Shown: positions 46,562 to 58,008 of the stretch, piece by piece
How positions within the stretch are numbered: the first letter of the stretch is position 1
Layout of the letters: every line of letters begins with the position of its first letter
Assembly: GCA_029224185.1 (NCBI GenBank)
Contig: CM055211.1
Coordinates: forward strand, 5,890,166-5,954,165
Reading direction: 5' to 3'
Length of the DNA stretch: 64,000 nucleotides
Source: Karalla daura
Taxonomy: Eukaryota > Chordata > Actinopteri > Chaetodontiformes > Leiognathidae
Notes under the pieces: model-generated
Databases searched by the model: none
What the model saw: the letters and a program-made list of their open reading frames with translations, nothing else
What the model was told of the DNA's origin: nothing
Translations under genes and position numbers: made by a program

Positions 46562-49500
46562 ATCGATTCTCTAAGAATCCTAGAACTCCGAGCTGTGATT
46601 TCTAATATTTCTTTTCCCTGCACAGATGAGACTGAGTACGAGTACAGCGGGAGTGAAGAGGAGGAGGAGGACCCTCCGGAGCAGGAGGGAGAACCCAGGT
46701 AGGTCTGCGTCTGATCTGTGCTACGGACGGTTCCTGGGACTCCAGGAGGTGTAATCTGATTACTGTCCCGGCTCTGCAGCTCCATCGTCAACGTGCCGGG
46801 GGAGTCGACCCTGCGCCGCGACTTCATCCGCCTGCAGCAGGAGAACAAGGAGCGCTCGGAGGCGCTGCGCCGCCAGCAGCTCCTCCAGGAGCAGCAGCTG
46901 CGGGAGCAGGAGGAGTACAAGCGCCAGCTCCTGGCCGAGAGGCAGAAACGCATCGAGCAGCAGAAGGAGCAGAGGAGGCGGCTGGAGGAGGTACGCCCCT
47001 GAGCCCCGCGCGCCTCCTGCGTGCTGAGGAGCAGACGCCTGACGCGCCTCCTTTTTGTTTTCCCTCTCAGCAACAACGACGCGAGCGGGAGATGAGGAGG
47101 CAGCAGGAGCGCGAGCAGCGCCGGCGCGAGCAGGAGGAGAAGAGGCGCATCGAGGAGCTGGACCGCCGACGCAAGGAGGAGGAGGAGCGCCGGCGCGCCG
47201 AGGACGAGAAGAGGAGGAACGACCGCGAGCAGGTCGGACGCCCACACCTTTCTCCCCCGTGGTTCAGGGGTCGCCCGGCGAGGAGGTGACTAACCCGGCT
47301 CTGCTCCCTCCCACAGGAGTACATCAGGCGCCAGCTAGAGGAGGAGCAGCGGCATCTGGAGATGCTGCAGGAGCAGCTCCTCCGCGAGCAGGCCATGCTG
47401 CTGGTCAGTGACACGCTCCTCTCTGTGCATTAGCATGCAGACTCGAGGCCTTCATCCTCGCCCTTCCAGGTTGTCATTGTTGGAGGAGTTGTGGGTCCTG
47501 GGAGCAGGGAAGGAGTCCCAGCTGCCACGACTCACAACCTCACATGTTTAGCTAAAGGTCTGACAAGTGTCAGATGGTCCAAAACAGGGGTTCTCAAAGT
47601 TTCATTTGCTGAGGGTCAACTTAGAAACCCAACATTGGACTGCAGAAAAGCAGAAAAATCCTGTTTGTGTCGCAGGTCTAACAGTTTACATTTCAATCAT
47701 TTCCAACACAAAGTGGAGGTTCATCCTTTCCCAGCACTGTGCAGTTGGATTAAACTGCAGCTCATTGCTGGCCGCTCTTTGAGAACCTTTGGTATAGAAG
47801 GCATCAGTGACATCGCTCGAAATAGGGACAATGTCAGTCGTGAGGAGAAGAGGGTTTCTATTCCCTCTCTCATTCTGTGAAGTGCAGCAGTCATCGTCTT
47901 GAACCATTGGGACTGTCTGTCTGTTCCATGACTTGTATTGAGATGCTTCAGTAACTGGGGAGGCTGATGTTTCCAGTGTGGGGAGCTCTGGTCTGTAGTC
48001 TGTAGCTCTGGTCCTGCCCTCCCGTCGCTGCCCCCCCCCCTCCCCGTCTCTCCTCTCCTCACCTCCTCAAACCGCCTCTGCGTTAGGAGTTCAAGTGGCG
48101 GGAGCTGGAGGAGCAGCGCAAGGCCGAGCGACTCCACAAGCGCCTGCAGCAGGAGCAGGCCTACCTGCTGTCGCTCCAGCACGACTCCAAACAGCAGCCC
48201 CCCCCTGAGCCCAGCAAACCCTCCTCCGCCTCCGCCTCCACGCTGCCCCCCGACCGGCTCCTCTTCGCCGCCACCCCCCAAGCTCAGGTCCTGGACGGGG
48301 GCGCCCCCCCGGCCATAGCCCGGGGCTCCCAGGAGCCCCCCAGGCTGCCCCCGCCCTCGGCCCCCCCAGACAGCGCTAAAGCCAGGGCGGCTGACTCGGA
48401 CGAGACGAGTCCCAGCCCCAGCCCCACCCCCCCCCAGGCCGACCCCCCCTCTGACACTGAGCCCGCCCAGGCGGACGGCGTGGAGCGCGATAGGCCCACA
48501 GAGCCTGTCAGTCATCCTGCTCAGCCTGTCAGAGAGGTGAACCTCCTCCTCCTCCTCCTCCTCCTCCTCCAGCCCGTTGCCTGCTCTTTCCAGCTTCTCC
48601 TTGCTTACCTTCACACCCACAGCGAATGGTTTTCTCCCCGTTTTTCCGCCTCAGAAGCGGTTGCATTTGACTCGGCATCCTCTGCCCTATGTGTGGTGGA
48701 TCTGTTCCAAAGCAGTAACTAATTTGTTAGGAGCCGGACCCTCTCGGCCAGCCCGAGCCTTTCAGCCAAACATGAGGGGTGGGGGTGGGATCAGGGGGAG
48801 GGGGTGGGGGGGGGGTAGCCACCAGCAACCAGTCTTTTTATGTCCTGAATAAAGCGGAGCTGTTCTCTCCCGGCGCTCTGGCGAGTCTCCACGACGACCG
48901 AGACAATTAAGATGTTTGAGATGTTTTCCACCTGATTGTCCCTGGAAGCAGCCGGAGAAGGAGAGCCGCCTCACACGTCTGCCGGAGAGCGAGGGGAGGC
49001 ACAACAAGCGCCCTCACCTCATGCGTCGTCGCCGTCCCTGAAACAGTTTAGGTTCATTTCCCCTCGCAGATAAAGACGCCGCACTTGTTGTTGTGTGAGA
49101 TTAGAGCCGATTACGTTCTGGATGACTCGCTCAGTAGTTTGGTTCATGAAATGACACAAAATGAGACGAGGCCTTCACCTCAACAAGAACGTTTTCTGTC
49201 AGACTAAATGAACCAGAAAATGTTCACATTTAAGAAGCCGAGAGCGGAGAATTTTGATCTCCCTACTTTCCAAGAGCTGTGAAAAAAGACAAGTGAAAAA
49301 CAAAGCAGTTCAGCCTCTATAATAACAGTGAAGAAATTGAGTGATAAATGCAATATAGTGCCTCAATATTCTGTTTGAACAGATATTTCCTTAAGTTGGT
49401 TCACATTAGAAAAGCATTTACAGATTAAATAGTAGATTCTTGAAGATGCGGAGCTCCAGAGATGGAGCCGGGGGGGGGTCTCTGTCGATCTGGGATGGCC

Positions 49501-52500
49501 GAGCTGTGATGCGGTGGTCCGGCCTGGCTGCTCTGACTGTCCCTGTGTGTGGATGGGGCCGTTGCATGTGGATGGCTGCGGGCCCAGACTAACACCCAGG
49601 ATGCCCAAGCACTGTCCTGTCACCGGCCGAGCTGCTCCGTGTTATTAACCAACCCCCCCGCCTCCACAGGCGGCACCCAGAGAGATGTCGCACCTGTCTG
49701 TGCACATGTATATACGTGTGTGTGTGTGTGTGTGTCTGTCCGGCTGCCTCCAGAAGGCTTCCAGCATGTTTGATATCGTTGTCGTTTTTATGGCCGCCTG
49801 TTGTAGGTGGAGTTACAGGTCTGCAGAGTGAGGTGATGGGAGCCACTCTCAATGGGGTGGTTCCCGTCTACTTCCTGGTCTGGTGTTCCACCGTCCTCAT
49901 TTTGTCTTTGTCCTGTATCGTCCCTCCTCACCCCCCACCCTTCCTCCTCCTCCTCCTCCTCACCCCCTCAGGCTGACGAGCGCTACCGTAAGAACATTCA
50001 GGGCTCCCCTCAGACCGCTCCTCCTCCCAAGCAGCCCCCCCTGCCTCCCCGCTCCTCCGAACCCTTCTCCAATGGCGGCTCGGCTGCTGAGGCCTCCGCC
50101 ATGCACCGGCCCATGGAGCCCCAGGTAACTCCTCCTCTTCCTCCTCCTCCTCCTCCTCCTCCTCTCTCTCTCTGGTCTCCTCTCTCACCTGTCAGTCTCC
50201 TCCTCCCTCTTTCGAACAAAGGATCACTCAGTTTTTCTATATATTCTCTCACCATAACATATGACCTACATGCAATGTGAAGGTAGAAATAGAAGTATAT
50301 AGAATCAGTGAGGGAATGTGTGAGTCTCCAATGTGGAAGAACAGAAGTGCAAGTTTGCAGCCAGGTACAAGAAGTACTAAAACTTCCACTTTTCTTCAGT
50401 CTCTTCAGTCATGGCATATGTACAGTTAGACATTACTATGCCTCGTCTTGTATGAGAAGTTCCATGAGAAGGTCCCAGGATCTGCCTACCAGCACCTCTC
50501 CGGCTTGCTTATTAACTTCAGAGCAGAGCGTGTTTTGTTTCCAGCCTCACATCTAAAAATCCAACACTCTCATCTGCATCCCCGGACCAGATGCTGCATC
50601 TGAGTCCCGACCCGTCATTCTGTCCCGTCGTGCCCCGTCTGCATGTGTACGACTCTCGAGCACATGTATGTGAACAGCCACACGCATCTTCCCCCATGTC
50701 TCACTCTCACTGTGTTGTCTGCTTGTGTCACCTCCTCCTCCCCTCCCTCCCTCCCTCCCTCCCTCCCTCCCTCCTCCTACCCCCCCTCCACCCCCCCCTG
50801 AAAGGTGCAGTGGTCCCACCTGGCTGCTCTAAAAAGCAGCAACAGCGCCGCCCCCTCTCCTCCTCCTCCTCCTCTTCCTCCTGCTCCGCCCGTGGTCTCT
50901 CGCTCGCAGTCCTTCAGCGAGCCCGCCAGCGTGACCACTAGCTTTGCACAACTGCACCTGCGCTCCCAGGACCCCCACCACCACCACCACCACCAACACC
51001 TCCACCACCTCCACCAATCGCCCGCACGCACTGACCCTCAGCCCCAACCTCCCCTCCACCACCCCCAGGCCAGCGAGGAGGTGCCTCCCAAGGTAAGGAG
51101 CCCCCCTCCTCCCCCTCCTCCCCCTCCTCCCCCTCCTCCCTCCGCCCCACCTCCATTCACTTCCTGTCATGCTCGATCATATCGCACCTGTCTGTGTGTG
51201 TGTGTGTGTGTGTGTGGCCAAGTGTCATTTCCTGCAGAACAGAGCTGCTCTGAGCTGAAGCTAGACCGACACTCTCTCTAAACAGCCAAATTGAGAGAGA
51301 AATGATTATGACTGATTCCACCAGTTGATTACTGTCAGGCCTTTGCAGCTCTGTAACAAATGAGAGGTTCCTCCTCCCACCTCCCTCCTCTCTGTCTGTG
51401 TGGTCAGGGGTGCTGGTGTCAGGTTCTTTTCCAACCATTAGGAATTTCCCTGAGGGATCGGTAAACTTTCTGTCTAGCGCTCTCTCTCTTTTTGGGTATC
51501 TCTCTCGACCTATGTCTGTCTGTATCTATATCTAACCATCTTTATTTCCCTCTGTATATTTACTCCTAGTCCCTCTTAACACATAGCTTCTGGTAAATTC
51601 CCACGTCCACCTTTCCAGGTGTCACAGGCCCAACCTGTTTTTCTATATAACTCTCTTTATTTCTGTATCTATCTCTATTAATTTCTATCTATCTCTACGT
51701 ATTTCCATGACTGCCTGTCTCTGTTTTCTCTCACTCTCTCTGTTTATTTCTACATCTGTCTATCTCTTTGTCTCTCTCTCTCTGTATCTCTCTGTCTACA
51801 GCTCTCTGTCTGTCTATCTTGTGTCCGCTGGTATTCGGTGACACAGCACCACATTGTGTCGCTGCAGCGGCGGCTCTGAATGTGATTAGGCGGCCGTCCA
51901 CCGTGTTGATCTTCCCATTAGGAGCTAGTTGAGGGCAGACGTTGACTTGGATCTGCCCCCCCCCCCTCCCTGCAGGTCCCGGTGAGGACGACGTCCAGGT
52001 CGCCCGTGCTGTCCCGCCGCGAGTCCCCGCTGCCGTCCCAGCCGGGCAACCAGGGCCAGAGGAGCGCCGGAGGGTGAGCAGCCCCCACACACACACACAC
52101 ACACACACACACCTCCCGCCTCCCCACCCCTGCAGCCTGGCCCAGGCCTGGTGATCCCAGCGGCTGACCCACCTCCCTCCCTCCCTCCCTCTGTCTGTGT
52201 GTGTGTGTGTGTGGCAGGAACGTGGAGCAGCGCCCCCTGTGGGACCGAGTGGAGAAGCTGCAGCCCAGGCCGGGCAGCGGCAGCTCCTCGGGCTCGTCCA
52301 ACTCCAGCTCGCAGGCCAGCCCGGGCGACCGCTTCAGACCCCGTTGTGAGTCCCCTGGTACTGTACTCGGCCACGTTCACTAACTCTACTGACAGAGACA
52401 AGTCCTGAGCTGGTAGACCGTTGTTGATAACGAAGGACAGCCCTTTAAAAAAGTGTTTAAAAGCCTCTATTGCAATTATATGAGGTAATGATGTATATGA

Positions 52501-55500
52501 ATGTTAACCATGTTGTACCATATATTAAAAAGTAACATATACATCATTCAATCAGGGTTCCTCTTCTGTTCTTGTTATACCTGGTTACCAGTTGAATAGC
52601 ACACTGCTCTGTGGTGGATCCCACTAACTTGCCCCCCCTCCCTCACCCTCCTTCCTCCTCCTCAAAGCTTCCTCCAAATCCGAAGGCTCGCCGATGCAGC
52701 GTCCTGAAAACGTTCCCAAGAAGCCAGAGGAGAAGAACCTGGCCCGGCCCACCCGACCAGCCGTAAGTCCCCCCCCACCCACCTAGTCCCTGCAGCTCTG
52801 TTTGATGCTGACTGGGTGACAAACTGTTCTAAACTCCTCTTCTAACCCCTCCCCCCCTCTCTAATCACCCCACCACCCTCTGGCCCGTCCGATCATTGTC
52901 GGGGTGGGACCCTCTTAAGGGTGACGCGGTAAGCCCGTTACGACCAGATCGCACCTTGGCTCTGCTTGCTCCTCACTGCATGGTGCGAAACCCGACTGCG
53001 ATTCAGAGGAAAAAGAAAAGATCCTCCTGTTTGCTTTGACGTGGTGTGCGCCCCCCCCTCTATCCCCCTCCTTCCTCCCCTCACCACAGGACCTGAATGC
53101 AAACACGCACCTCCCTCCTAATCTCACCTGGCTTTGTTTGTCGGACAGAAGTGCAGCCCCCGTCTGCTTTATCGGGCATGTTGCAGGGGGAGGGAGGGGG
53201 CGGGGGGGGGGGGGGGGGGGGGGGGGTTCCTTCCTCCGTTTCTTGCTTGTCACTGACCTTACCAGACTGCATTACTCCCAGAGGTCTGAGGGAAGACCTG
53301 GACTCAGACAAACACTCGAGCCCTTATCTGATTTCCCTTTAACAATGCTCCACTCCACTCAGAGGCTGTGTCCACCCGGGTGTTTTGATCGCGGTCCCGC
53401 CATGTTTTCCCCTCCTCTTCCCTATCGTCTGCCACGCTAACAACACGTAAGCCCCCCCCGCGTCACGCTGCCATGTTGGATTAGGATGACTTGGATTACT
53501 TTCAGTCTTCAGCTGTATCCTCGTGTTTCCTCCTCAGCATAACAACGAGGTGTTAGTAGGAAATCTGGTTAGCTCGGCCCGAACCAGTGGCTCCCCTTTC
53601 TCCTTCTCCTCGCTCCGTATCATAGCAACCTGAAGCACCCCCGACCGGGCGTTTTTCAGATGGGGAGGTGGGTTGAGGGGAGCCGGGGGGGGGGGGGGGC
53701 AACAAAACACACTGATGGACACAGCCCTCTGACTTGGACGGCAGCCCAGGTCCAACCAGGCTCCAGACTGGCATGAAGCAGAGCTCTGAGGCTGTAGGTG
53801 CAGAGCAGTGCATGTCCCGGAGGCATGGTCTGGGTCGTTTCAAGAAACCACCCCAGCTCCTCCTGACGCCTCCTCCTCGCTGCTCCTCACAGGACCTGAC
53901 CGCTCTGGCCAAGGAGCTCCGCGCGGTGGACGACGTCAGGCCTCCCCACAAAGTCACCGACTACTCCTCCTCGAGCGAGGAGTCCGGCACCACCGACGAG
54001 GAGGACGACGAGGAGGTGGACCAGGAGGCCGGCGAGGAGTCCACCTCCGGCGCCGAGGACTCCAGGGCCGGGTAGGTGGAGCTGCCGCTGCCTGTCTGTC
54101 TGTCTGTCCGCCTGTCTGTCTGTCTGTGTCGCTCTCATCGACATTTCAGTTGTTTTAAATGTGGAAGAAAAATGAAACGACAACAAAATACTAAGATGTC
54201 ACGCAATGTCACACCCATCTGTGCTGCACGGCTTCTCTGCATGGCTGTCGCCCCGCCGTCTGGTCACGGACGTCAGATATTCCCATGGCTTCTACAGGCG
54301 GCTGAGCAACGGAGAGACCGAGTCGGCCAAGACCATGCTGGTGGAGGACTCTGAGAGCGAGCAGGCCACCACGCCCTCCAAGGACGGCACGCTGGTCATC
54401 CGACAGGTGAGGCCACCTCCTCTCCGCTCCTCGCCCCCCGGCCTGGGGAGGCCACTCATCCACTGTCCGACTCACACACCGTCATCCTCATTCTATGTTG
54501 TGGTGACACAGATCCCTGGGCACACACACACAGCAGTTACAGAATGAGTTATTAGATAATATCACTGTTGAGTCAGGAGTTTGTTCTGTAAGGTTACAAT
54601 GACACACACACACACTCAGAGACACTGTCGACCTGCCTGCTCCAGCCCAAGTGTGCCTGTTCTTGCTTCCAGAGCACCGTTGACATAAAGCGGTTGGTCA
54701 GTCTGTCATCTTCATCCTCCTCCTCTCCCTCCGCGGCCGGCCCCGGCCCGGGCCACGGCCACCCGGAGAAAAACGGCTTCGCCGGCCGCATTCACCACCT
54801 CCCAGACCTTATCCAGCAGAGCCATCACTCCCCCTCCTCCTCCACCCCGACCATCCCCTCCTCCTCCTCCTCCTCCTCCACCCCCACCTCCTCCTCCCAC
54901 TACCCCTCGTCATCTAGCCTCGCCAGTCCCGTCATGTCCCCACAGAACCCCCTGGACAAGTACACTGCCATCGAGGTACGTCCACGCCACGCCGCCGGGC
55001 CTGTGCAGGCTGAGAGGGGCCGATCCGGCTCGTCTCCTCCGCCTTCAGCGTTTGTTTGATCTAGTCTGAGTCCGGAGACACTTGAGCTCCAGAGCGGACT
55101 GAAAGCTGGGTGAAACAAAGGCTTTTCGTCTCATTTTTTGAGACGTGGATCTCCGTCCTCTAAGCCTGCACAAGCCCGGCCGTCCAGAGCTTCTCTGGCC
55201 TCCTCTACCTCCTGCTCCGGCTCATCTCTGCCCCCCTCTGGCTTGGCTGACACCCGATCTGGGCCTCAACCCTCCCCTCTTTCCCTCACTGCACTGTCAC
55301 TGCTAACACGGGCGCCCCCTGGTGGTAGAACACGCTCACAGCACCACAAAACAAAAAAAGAAGCATTGAATGGCACTAAAAGCACTCTGAGCGGCTTGGA
55401 TAACACGCTGCCACTAACAGACAGGATCGCATCGCTTTGAGGTTGATTCACGTAGACTAGACCCTCTCTCTGCTGTGTGAATGAGTCACAAACACGTGTC

Positions 55501-58008
55501 TTGGGTGGTGGATTCACAGTCCTCTGCGCTTCCCTAACACTCGACAGCCCTCTGGGATCGCTCCTCATCTCCTTCCACACGCTGTTCCTCCTCATCTCCC
55601 ACGTCGTTTCTCCTCTCTAACATCTCTGTCGCCCTCCTGACAGCTCACTGCATAACTGCACGTCGCCATCCACCATCCGGTTTGTTCTGCTCTGGAGATG
55701 TAGTGATGTGCTCACTTTAACGGGGCTTTTTTTTTTCTCACCCTCTTCACTGTTTCAGCCTGAATCAACAGACCCCGGGCCGCTTTTGAAACGTGACAAA
55801 TAACCCTCTAATATCTCGAATCTCTTTGTTAGTCGCAGTCAGAGAGCAACTCCATGTCCAAACACAAGTCTTCCTCTTCCTTCACCCCCTTCATTGACCC
55901 TCGTCTCCTGCAGATCTCGCCGTCCAGCGGCAGCTCGCTCAACAACATGGGTGAGGCTCATCTCCTCAGGACCAGTCAGTTATGAAGAGATGTGACGCGT
56001 GCTGGGCTCTCCTCCCTCACCTCCTCCTCCTCCTCCTCTGTTCTCCCCCCTCCTCCTCCAGCAGCGTTCGGGCAGGACGGGCGCATGGCGGACCCGCTGC
56101 GGTCCGACCCGTCCCGGAAAGGCTCGGTGGTCAACGTCAACCCGGTGAACACGCGCCCGCCCAGCGACACGCCCGAGATCCGCAAGTACAAGAAGAGGTT
56201 CAACTCTGAGATCCTGTGTGCTGCACTCTGGGGTAAACCACAAGCACAGGCCTGCAGAGACCTTCAGAGGGGAGCCGGCAGGAGAAAGAAAAAGCTCTGA
56301 ACGTTGTTTGTGTGGTGCAGGAGTGAACCTGCTGGTGGGCACGGAGAGCGGCCTGATGCTGCTGGACCGCAGCGGCCAGGGCAAGGTGTACCCGCTCATC
56401 AACAGGAGGCGCATCCAGCAGATGGACGTCCTGGAGGGACTCAACGTCCTGGTCACTATATCAGGTGAGGAGAGGGACCCAAAGAGGAGCTGAACACGAC
56501 CCGGGAATGTTGGAAAGTCAGTCAACCCTAATCCTACTATCCCTGCTTCCCCTCCTTCTCTACTCCTCCAGGTAAAAAGAACAAGCTGCGGGTGTACTAC
56601 CTGTCGTGGCTGAGGAACAAGATTTTGCACAACGACCCGGAGGTGGAGAAGAAGCAGGGCTGGGTCAACGTGGGCGACCTGGAGGGCTGCGTCCACTACA
56701 AAGTCGGTAGGTTGGACCTGCTCTCTCTCTCTCACACACACACACACGCACACACACACACAGAGTCTGACAGTATCAGCCACTAAGCACGTCTTTTATT
56801 CACCCTCCAGTGAAGTATGAGAGGATTAAGTTCTTGGTGCTGGCCCTGAAGAACGCGGTGGAGGTGTACGCCTGGGCGCCCAAACCCTACCACAAATTCA
56901 TGGCCTTCAAGGTGAGGACACGCTCCACTCCACGGCTTCTTCCTCCTCTTCTTTGGTTCAAGATGATGTTGTCTTAATGTGTGTGTGTGTGTCGTCCCGC
57001 AGTCGTTCGGTGACCTGGTGCACAAGCCTCTGCTGGTGGACCTGACGGTGGAGGAGGGTCAGAGGTTAAAGGTCATCTACGGCTCCTGCTCCGGCTTCCA
57101 CGCCGTGGACGTGGACTCGGGCGCCGTCTACGACATCTACCTGCCCACACATGTGAGAGCGCCGCCCGGTCTGCCTGTAGCTTCCTTACATCTGGACTCC
57201 TCCTCGCTCTGACCTCCTCCTCCTCCTCCAGATCCAGACGAGCATCCAGTGCCACGCCATCATCATCCTGCCCAACACGGACGGCATCGAGCTGCTGGTG
57301 TGCTACGAGGACGAGGGCGTCTACGTCAACACCTACGGACGCATCACCAAGGACGTGGTGCTGCAGTGGGGGGAGATGCCGACCTCAGTGGGTGAGTGGA
57401 GGAGGGAAGGAGCCGCCAGAGGTCACAGTTCAGCGCGTCTGAGGTGCACCGAAGTAGAAGGAAGTGCAGTAGTCAAGCCTGTAGCAAAACTTTGCAAAAC
57501 AAAGACTGAAAACGCTAAATAAACGACTGGTGTTGTGGCAGTAAACAGCTCAAAGTAAACAGCGCCGGCTGCGGTTACCATGGTAACTGGAACTCTCCTC
57601 TCTGACTCTGTGTGTGTGTGTGTGTGTGTGCAGCCTACATTAGGTCGAACCAGATCATGGGCTGGGGAGAGAAGGCCATTGAGATCCGCTCGGTGGAGAC
57701 GGGACACCTGGACGGGGTCTTCATGCACAAGAGGGCGCAGAGACTCAAGTTCCTGTGTGAGAGGAACGACAAGGTGAGGGCGGGGCTACGGACCCCATCC
57801 ATCCTCCCTCTCTTCCTCACCTCCTTTGACTCCTCTCCCTTGTTCCCTACCTGTTCTACCTCTCTAGGTGCTCTGCTCCAGTCTGTATAGCTCATCGCTC
57901 TTTTCCCTGACCCCTGTCTTGCAGGTGTTCTTCGCCTCGGTGCGTCAGGGCGGAGCCAGCCAGGTGTACTTCATGACCCTGGGCCGCACCTCCCTCATGA
58001 GCTGGTAG
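26910..58008 (+). CDS. map4k4: MAP4K4 (HGK/NIK-like Ste20 kinase), 31 coding exons
   Basis: GCK-IV serine/threonine kinase acting upstream of JNK and in Hippo and cytoskeletal signalling. Coding exons: 26910-26966, 27272-27337, 40819-40875, 44296-44421, 44523-44724, 44826-44956, 45051-45105, 45201-45279, 46341-46516, 46626-46698, 46780-46990, 47071-47232, 47317-47403, 48087-48536, 49972-50124, 50805-51092, 51976-52073, 52218-52345, 52668-52762, 53893-54071, 54298-54406, 54673-54975, 55833-55950, 56062-56232, 56321-56464, 56572-56706, 56811-56911, 57003-57152, 57232-57391, 57634-57773, 57925-58008. All are in phase; the full form is 1,495 aa. Kinase: G-loop GNGTYGQV at 32-39, K54, HRD with D153, DFG with D171. 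A Glu/Arg/Gln coiled coil covers about 340-494. Next come the linker with PPLPPR (SH3-binding type), the cassette exon VQWSHLAAL, and STVD...[12 protein letters not shown]. The C-terminal CNH domain runs from [12 protein letters not shown] to TSLMSW. MAP4K4 was chosen over TNIK and MINK1 by the N-terminus [19 protein letters not shown] and the linker sequence. Confidence 0.95.
27602..27631. repeat. Short inverted repeat (hairpin)
   Basis: CATGCTAGA at 27602-27610 and TCTAGCATG at 27623-27631 are exact reverse complements. A further CCA/TGG pairing lies inside the loop (27612-27614 with 27620-27622). Confidence 0.6.
27720..27870 (+). repeat. Diverged interspersed repeat with gaggcgaaacgtcttc motif
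   Basis: The stretch contains gaagcttcttagtcatccgg, aagaggcgaaacgtcttcaa and cttctagtgctacacaacca. A 'gaagcttcttggatgagaggcgaaacgtcttc' type block is a recurrent interspersed sequence in fish genomes. Family assignment needs a repeat-library search. Confidence 0.4.
30510..30640 (-). repeat. Degenerate teleost interspersed repeat (3' half, reverse orientation)
   Basis: The plus strand reads attcatccattatctaatc, then ctccagtccatcataggaca and cgccattcactctggcactc. These are the reverse complement of the 3' part of the same repeat family seen at 20160-20400 (atggactgg and atggatggat landmarks). Confidence 0.5.
32770..33070. repeat. (CTGT)n and (CT)n simple-repeat cluster
   Basis: Tetranucleotide CTGT/CTGC repeats (about 32775-32870) are followed by more than 100 bp of nearly pure CT (about 32958-33060). 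Ser/Leu or Arg/Glu frames across it are repeat artefacts. Confidence 0.9.
33659..33688. repeat. (TG)n microsatellite
   Basis: About 14 TG units in map4k4 intron 2. Confidence 0.9.
34048..34087. repeat. (TCTG)n microsatellite
   Basis: Nine or so tandem TGTC units starting at gcctgtctgtc, in map4k4 intron 2. Confidence 0.9.
35029..35076. repeat. Perfect 14-bp inverted repeat, 20-nt loop
   Basis: CCGCTCGGCGTTGT (35029-35042) and ACAACGCCGAGCGG (35063-35076) are exact reverse complements around a C-rich loop. It is GC-rich inside a less GC-rich intron. Confidence 0.85.
39628..39742. repeat. Compound (TG)n-(CGTGTG)n-(TG)n array
   Basis: (TG)n gives way to about 13 tandem copies of the hexamer cgtgtg and then reverts to pure (TG)n. 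Open frames here in all three phases are a repeat effect. Confidence 0.95.
40876..44295 (+). other. map4k4 intron 3 (3.4 kb)
   Basis: No exon is supportable. It holds (CT)n with (CTCG)n (about 42818-42877), a G-rich run (42966-43070), (CTC)n (43300-43330), a 21-bp direct repeat (43720-43740 and 43757-43777), and a homeobox-rich, balanced-composition stretch at about 43880-44110 that may be conserved noncoding DNA. Confidence 0.6.
45280..46340 (+). other. map4k4 intron 8
   Basis: A 1.06-kb intron with an (AG)n tract at about 45549-45590. The acceptor is preceded by a long CCTCC polypyrimidine stretch. Nothing else was recognised. Confidence 0.7.
47404..48086 (+). other. map4k4 intron 13
   Basis: A 683-bp intron between the coiled-coil exon and the Pro/Ser-rich linker exon. 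No feature was recognised beyond a C-run at about 48032-48041. Confidence 0.7.
48537..49971 (+). other. map4k4 intron 14
   Basis: A 1.4-kb intron that starts with a (CTC)n stretch just after the donor GTGAAC and contains (TG)n at about 49716-49736. No coding evidence. Confidence 0.7.
50125..50804 (+). other. map4k4 intron 15
   Basis: A 680-bp intron with (CTC)n at its start and a (CCCT)n tract at about 50741-50774 before an acceptor written cctgaaag. The weak acceptor fits the VQWSHLAAL exon downstream being a cassette exon. Confidence 0.65.
51093..51975 (+). other. map4k4 intron 16
   Basis: An 883-bp intron rich in (TCTG)n/(CTCT)n-like sequence from about 51470 to 51830, with (TG)n near 51195-51216. 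No coding evidence. Confidence 0.7.
52763..53892 (+). other. map4k4 intron 19
   Basis: A 1.13-kb intron that includes an uninterrupted run of about 25 G (53202-53226) and a second G-run at about 53686-53699. These are prone to quadruplex formation and length error. No coding evidence. Confidence 0.7.
54976..55832 (+). other. map4k4 intron 22
   Basis: An 857-bp intron that holds the CTCF-type motif at 55312-55325. No coding evidence. Confidence 0.7.
55312..55325 (-). promoter_or_regulatory. CTCF-type motif in map4k4 intron 22
   Basis: The plus strand reads GCGCCCCCTGGTGG, the reverse complement of CCACCAGGGGGCGC, which fits the vertebrate CTCF core at every position. It points towards the plus-strand motif at 24515. 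Confidence 0.55.

Noticed and set aside
46285..47247. 320-aa minus-strand frame over map4k4 exons 9-12
   Set aside because: It crosses confirmed sense exons and introns of map4k4; it stays open because of high GC and repeat codons.
52232..52250. CTCF-like string GCAGCGCCCCCTGTGG in map4k4 exon 18
   Set aside because: Spacing is one base short of the core motif, and the sequence is explained by coding constraint.
26910..58008. Assignment to TNIK or MINK1 instead of MAP4K4
   Set aside because: The paralogues share the kinase and CNH domains, but the N-terminus, the [16 protein letters not shown] linker and the linkage to chst10 and rpl31 fit MAP4K4 best.
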